DNA of 57,284 nt from an uncultured Clostridia bacterium. Its GTDB lineage: Bacteria; Bacillota; Clostridia; TANB77; CAG-465. The notes below the pieces were generated by a model. It had not been told where the DNA came from. It worked only from the letters and a program-made list of their open reading frames with translations, and made no database searches. Position 1 is the first letter of the stretch. Every line of letters starts with the position of its first letter. The position numbers and the translations under genes were made by a program. Positions 54,168 through 57,284 of this stretch are shown piece after piece. The stretch covers positions 1-57,284 of the forward strand of contig CALXAR010000004.1 of NCBI GenBank assembly GCA_944386345.1, written 5' to 3'.

Positions 54168-54205
54168 ATATCAAGCTTTTTATAGAGAAAGCTTGATATT
54201 TTTTT
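54168..54205 (+). terminator. Terminator behind tRNA-Arg
   Basis: ATATCAAGCTTT/AAAGCTTGATAT (54168-54179 and 54188-54199), eight-base loop, then TTTTTT. It may have come with the element. Confidence 0.85.
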
Positions 54206-54254
54206 GACTTTAAAAACATTACTAATTAATACTATATATTACATATTTTTACTT

Positions 54255-54276
54255 AAAATTTGTCCAAAATTTGTCC
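54255..54276. repeat. Two tandem copies of AAAATTTGTCC
   Basis: Direct repeat of 11 bases, copies at 54255-54265 and 54266-54276, between the tRNA terminator and the integrase stop. TTGTCC repeats beside the integrase gene are probable arm-type binding sites for the integrase. Confidence 0.6.
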
Positions 54277-54292
54277 AGACTTTAATCAATTA

Positions 54293-55327
54293 TTAAATAA
54301 CTTCACTAGCTTTTTTATCGTTTTCAGATAGAACATGAGTATATATATTCATTGTAGTACTTATATTTGAATGTCCAAGTCTTGAAGAAACAGTTTTCAT
54401 ATCAATACCATTAGCAATTAGAAGTGTAGCATGTGTATGTCTTAGATCATGAAAACGCATATGTTTTAAATTATATTTTTTTAAAAATTTATTAAACCAT
54501 TTAGTAACTGTATCATTATGAATATATCCAAAAATTAATTCATTTTCTTTAGGTAATTTTTTTATTAAATCTAAAATTTCTTTTTTTACATGTATAGTTC
54601 TTATAGAACTTTCGTTTTTTGTACCAGAAACAATAGTGCCAATTCCTTTTATAGTAGATGTTGCTTGAAATATACTAATAGTACAATTATTAAAGTCTAT
54701 CGCTTTCCATGTAAGAGCTAAAATCTCACTTCTTCTTAACCCACATTGAAGAGCTAAACGAACTATTATTTGATATTTTAACTCTTCTTTGTTTAAATAT
54801 ATTAATAATTGTTTAACTTCATCTTTTGTTAAAAAAACAGGTTTTACAGATGTATCTAATCCTTTTGGAATAATAACACCATTACATGGATTAAACTTCA
54901 AGAAATTCCATCTTACAGCATAATTAAATATACATGATAAGCAATTTTTATATTTTCTTATGGTTTCAGAAGATAGAGTAGAAGATAGTGAGTTGACAAA
55001 CTTCTGAATATCATATAATTGTATGTCAGATAAGTTCATATTGCCAAAATAAGGAATTAATCTTAAATTAAGATAATCTTTATAGCCTTGAACTGTTCTT
55101 TCTCTTAAATTAGGCTTTGCATAATCGTCTAACCACTTTTGAGCAAATATTATAAAGTTTATATTACTACTTATATTGTTACCATCCTTTATTTCTTCAA
55201 CAAATTTATCTAGTTCTCTTTCTATTTTTTGACCTTTACTTAATTTTATTGTTTTAGAATATGTTTTTCCTTTGTATGTAAATCTTAGTCTGTAACTATT
55301 AGCACGTTTTGTATAACTTCCAGCCAT
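54293..55327 (-). CDS. int: Tyrosine recombinase (phage/ICE integrase)
   Basis: A 344-residue protein from ATG 55327 (AAGGGATG before it); the ATG at 55360 has no ribosome site. It catalyses site-specific recombination between attP and the tRNA. There is an N-terminal arm-binding domain with AGSYTKRANSYRLRFTYKGK, a SAM-like core-binding domain (about 55-150), and the catalytic domain with Arg198 (CGLRRSEIL), HDLRHTH (His293, Arg296), LGHSNISTT (His319) and the nucleophile Tyr329 in MNIYTH. All residues of the active site are there. The ORF runs toward the tRNA, as usual. Confidence 0.95.
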   Translation of the reverse strand: MAGSYTKRANSYRLRFTYKGKTYSKTIKLSKGQKIERELDKFVEEIKDGNNISSNINFIIFAQKWLDDYAKPNLRERTVQGYKDYLNLRLIPYFGNMNLSDIQLYDIQKFVNSLSSTLSSETIRKYKNCLSCIFNYAVRWNFLKFNPCNGVIIPKGLDTSVKPVFLTKDEVKQLLIYLNKEELKYQIIVRLALQCGLRRSEILALTWKAIDFNNCTISIFQATSTIKGIGTIVSGTKNESSIRTIHVKKEILDLIKKLPKENELIFGYIHNDTVTKWFNKFLKKYNLKHMRFHDLRHTHATLLIANGIDMKTVSSRLGHSNISTTMNIYTHVLSENDKKASEVI

Positions 55328-55360
55328 AATATCACATCCCTTCTTTTGTACAATATTCAC

Positions 55361-55786
55361 TTAATTTAACTTATTTATCACTTCCTTTAAATCATTATTG
55401 TATATATTAAATGCATCTTCGATTAAAGAGGCACTTATACCTATTTCTTCAGCTATTTCGAATTTATTCATATTTAATTTTAAATACTTTTTTAAATTGT
55501 TAAATGGTATAAGTTTTCTTATAGACCACTTTTTAGCTTGGTACTCATTTTTAGATCGTAATAATTTATTATAATAATCTGTACTAAACGGTGGAGTAGG
55601 TAAGACACCCATAAAATGATGTCCTAGTTCTTCTGCTAATACCTCTTTTTCTAAATCAGTATTAATAATTTTTTTATTTAATAAAATACAGTTATTAAAA
55701 TAAGCACCATTAGCATCATTAATATCATCATAAAAAAATGTTATTTTTTCATTTTCTGCCAACTTGTATAAATCTAAAGTTTCCAT
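55361..55786 (-). CDS. ImmA/IrrE-like metallopeptidase
   Basis: A 141-residue protein; ATG 55786 has AGAGGTGA upstream, while the GTG at 55795 overlaps it. The N-terminal domain shows EVLAEELGHHFMG (about 48-60), a version of the HExxH zinc motif of ImmA proteins in which the first His is Glu, common in phage members. The C-terminal part is helical with an HTH-like ending (FEIAEEIGISASLIEDAF, about 107-124). ImmA proteins destroy their XRE-type repressor and so start excision; the repressor gene is two genes upstream. Confidence 0.85.
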   Translation of the reverse strand: METLDLYKLAENEKITFFYDDINDANGAYFNNCILLNKKIINTDLEKEVLAEELGHHFMGVLPTPPFSTDYYNKLLRSKNEYQAKKWSIRKLIPFNNLKKYLKLNMNKFEIAEEIGISASLIEDAFNIYNNDLKEVINKLN

Positions 55787-55836
55787 ATTTGTCACCTCTT
55801 AAATAAACAAACGTTCTTTTTAAAATATATATAATT

Positions 55837-55856
55837 GCACTACTATTTTGTAGTGC
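55837..55856. repeat. Inverted repeat between immA-like and exonuclease genes
   Basis: GCACTAC/GTAGTGC (55837-55843 and 55850-55856) with loop TATTTT. The tail is T-rich on the plus strand but A/T-mixed on the minus strand, the coding one. It may reduce read-through or protect RNA ends. Confidence 0.5.
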
Positions 55857-55874
55857 TTTATCTTTAGTAAAAAA

Positions 55875-56699
55875 TTAGGAATTTATTATATAGTTACCTA
55901 AGTCTCTGAATATAATACCAGTAACAAAAGCATCATCAGATGAACGATGAGCATTTGATCTATAAAGTTCCATTTCATTTGCTACGGTATCTAATTTAAA
56001 GTCATATAAAACATTTTTATATACTTTTCTAGATAAATCTAAAGCATCATAAAAGAATCTTTTTTCACTAAAAAAGTCCATACCATTTACATAAAGAAAT
56101 TTTAAGTCAAAAGCTACATTGTATCCAACAATGTTATATCCTTTAATAAAATCATTAAAAGTTGGTATAATATATTCTACATTTGGTGCATCTTTAACCA
56201 TTTCTTCAGTTATATTATTAATTTTTGATGCTTCTTTTGATATTCCTTTTTTAGGCTTAATTAAAGTAGTTAAGCATTCTGTTGGTTTACCATCGGTAAA
56301 CTTTATTGCTGATATTTCAACTAATTCATCTTGTGATGGCTTTAAGCCAGTCGTTTCAGTATCAATTACAATAAAATTTTTTAGCTTTTCTGGAGAAGTA
56401 TTTTTTCTAATAATACTAATTTTAAAATTTGCAGGAATATCCTTTAAGAATTTTCTTTTTGTAGGCTCAGAAGAAATAGTGGGAGAAAGCATTTTCATAG
56501 AATTAAACGTATCCAAGTACTCTTTTTCTCTTTCTTTTTTTCTCTGTGTTCTTTTTGAATTTATATTTTCTTTTTCAGTTTGAACATTTTGAGAACTGGT
56601 ATTAATATATGTTTCATTACTTTTCTCAGTTTTGTGAGTATTTTTTAAGTATAATAAATAAATTAATAAAATTAGTACAATTCCAATAATTAATTCCAT
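55875..56699 (-). CDS. Membrane-anchored DEDDh 3'-5' exonuclease (DnaQ-like)
   Basis: A 274-residue protein. It begins with a hydrophobic helix (about 2-19), followed by a polar, Lys/Glu/Asn-rich linker to about 90. The exonuclease domain (about 105-270) has [20 protein letters not shown] (motif I with Asp/Glu), [12 protein letters not shown] (motif II), and [12 protein letters not shown] (motif III, His and Asp), all the catalytic residues. DnaQ-like proteins remove nucleotides from 3' ends. A membrane anchor is unusual for this family. AAGGTGATTTT is before the ATG. It lies between the repressor and the immA-like gene, which is an odd place for it; a defence or superinfection role is possible. 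Confidence 0.88.
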   Translation of the reverse strand: MELIIGIVLILLIYLLYLKNTHKTEKSNETYINTSSQNVQTEKENINSKRTQRKKEREKEYLDTFNSMKMLSPTISSEPTKRKFLKDIPANFKISIIRKNTSPEKLKNFIVIDTETTGLKPSQDELVEISAIKFTDGKPTECLTTLIKPKKGISKEASKINNITEEMVKDAPNVEYIIPTFNDFIKGYNIVGYNVAFDLKFLYVNGMDFFSEKRFFYDALDLSRKVYKNVLYDFKLDTVANEMELYRSNAHRSSDDAFVTGIIFRDLGNYIINS

Positions 56700-56708
56700 A
56701 AAATCACC

Positions 56709-57035
56709 TTATTTTTTTCCTTTATTTTTAGCCATCTCGACAAATCGCATTATAGCTTCTTTATCTTCATCACAGATATCAGATAGATCAATATTATCTT
56801 TTGTTGATGCAGCTATTGCTATTGATTCATTTTTTATATCTACACGTCCTAATAAAAAGTCGGTAGAAACATTAAAAATATTTGCAATTTTTAATAATGT
56901 TTCTGAAGGAATAGATATTTCATCTTTTTCATACTTTGAAATTGTGCCAAATGATAAATTTAATTTTTCAGCTAATTCAGATTGCGTAATATTAGCTCTT
57001 TTTCTCAAAAATTTTATTCTATTTCCTAAAGTCAT
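56709..57035 (-). CDS. XRE-family repressor (cI-like)
   Basis: A 108-residue protein from ATG 57035 with GGAAGGTGA before it; the TTG at 57050 overlaps that site. The HTH domain (about 4-58) reads LGNRIKFLRKRANITQSELAEKLN and continues with SFGTISKYEKDEISIPSETLLKIAN in the usual five-helix arrangement. The C-terminal region is short, acidic, and ends near Lys-rich GKK; it may carry dimerisation. It is predicted to bind the palindromic sites in the divergent promoter region. No Ala-Gly self-cleavage site was seen, so removal by the ImmA-like protein is more likely. Confidence 0.9.
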   Translation of the reverse strand: MTLGNRIKFLRKRANITQSELAEKLNLSFGTISKYEKDEISIPSETLLKIANIFNVSTDFLLGRVDIKNESIAIAASTKDNIDLSDICDEDKEAIMRFVEMAKNKGKK

Positions 57036-57065
57036 AATTTCACCTTCCAATGTCTTTACAAGACA

Positions 57066-57181
57066 ATTATACTAAAGTAAAGTTTTATTGTCAATACAAT
57101 TTACATAATTGTATTAATAATCCAAAAACATAAAAAACTTTTAAAAAATGTATTGACAATACAAAAAAAATACTGTATTAT
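57066..57181. promoter_or_regulatory. Divergent lysogeny control region with matching operators
   Basis: Minus-strand promoter TTGACA-N17-TATAAT (57094-57089 and 57071-57066) for the repressor; plus-strand promoter TTGACA-N17-TATTAT (57153-57158 and 57176-57181) for the divergent gene. Each -35 is embedded in a palindrome with core TATTGWCAATA: 57086-57096 and 57151-57161 (the second extends to TGTATTGACAATACA, 57149-57163). A looser half-site, AATTGTATTAAT, lies at 57107-57118. This arrangement lets one repressor block both directions. Confidence 0.82.
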
Positions 57182-57214
57182 AATTGTAGTTAGAATACAA
57201 AAAGAGGTGATAGA

Positions 57215-57284
57215 GTGTTTAAAAATTTAATTATTAAGAGAAAGGAAAAAAATATTACACAAGAAAAAATGGCAGAGATTATCG
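57215..57284 (+). CDS. XRE-family (Cro-like) regulator, cut off by window end
   Basis: GTG start at 57215 with AGAGGTGA upstream. The 23 residues visible, with KNLIIKRKEKNITQEKMAEI, are the start of an XRE helix-turn-helix. Promoter and operator lie directly before it. It is probably the counterpart of the repressor that opens the lytic or excision program. Confidence 0.75.
   Translation, partial: MFKNLIIKRKEKNITQEKMAEII

Noticed and set aside
56119-56583. ORF of 154 codons on the plus strand inside the exonuclease gene
   Set aside because: Antisense shadow of a DEDDh domain with all motifs; no start signals.

Overview
The window is AT-rich DNA from a spore-forming low-GC Gram-positive bacterium of the Clostridia type, probably an uncultured gut anaerobe (that last step is inference). 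The evidence is strong AGGAGG or AGGTGA ribosome sites, A/T-ending codons, a three-gene GerA-type germinant receptor, a SpoVB-like flippase, a clostridial rimP-nusA-ylxR-infB-rbfA-nrnA-truB operon, large CnaB-repeat surface proteins and CCA-encoding tRNA genes. By my count UGA ends only three of about fifty complete genes.

Layout. 1-900: two near-identical tRNA-Asn genes flank a small membrane protein. 900-9300: small membrane or envelope proteins, two MscS-family channels, cysS with a FemAB-type transferase, a flavin reductase-like protein and unassigned proteins. 9370-16600: the translation and RNA-maturation operon from a good sigma-A promoter. 16600-26100: a CmpB-like membrane protein and two giant secreted CnaB/SpaA-repeat proteins. 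The first has an intact thioester head (Cys64/Gln108); in the second the cysteine is replaced by Ser102. 26100-28500: a 58-residue basic protein, a sirtuin, serine acetyltransferase and a membrane-anchored protein. 28640-32560: a FIST sensor protein, an aldehyde dehydrogenase and an iron alcohol dehydrogenase in one transcription unit; the first two are in the same frame, separated only by one UGA. 32560-38600: Pr6Pr-like membrane protein, short-chain dehydrogenase, gerA-gerC-gerB and a helical protein. 38600-54000: ATP-grasp/PEP-swivel enzyme, DUF2207 protein, asd, second CmpB-like protein, RluA, TGS-nucleoside kinase, SpoVB-like flippase, HU, MscL with a zinc ribbon, a PH-like membrane protein, ABC-F protein and a phosphodiesterase-family enzyme.

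54077-57284: tRNA-Arg(UCU) followed by the left end of an integrated element (prophage or ICE), cut by the window edge. It carries a tyrosine integrase, an ImmA-like protein, a membrane-anchored DEDDh exonuclease, an XRE repressor and the start of a divergent XRE/Cro-like gene, with two promoters whose -35 boxes lie in matching palindromes. The tRNA acceptor stem is mismatched, as if the element had replaced the 3' end of the host tRNA.

Most interesting points: the UGA between the FIST protein and a fully coding but start-less aldehyde dehydrogenase N-terminus; the paired active/degenerate thioester adhesins; a GerC protein lacking its lipobox cysteine; the chimeric tRNA-Arg; and the unassigned FIST-ALDH-ADH module. 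No CRISPR array, rRNA or insertion sequence was seen.
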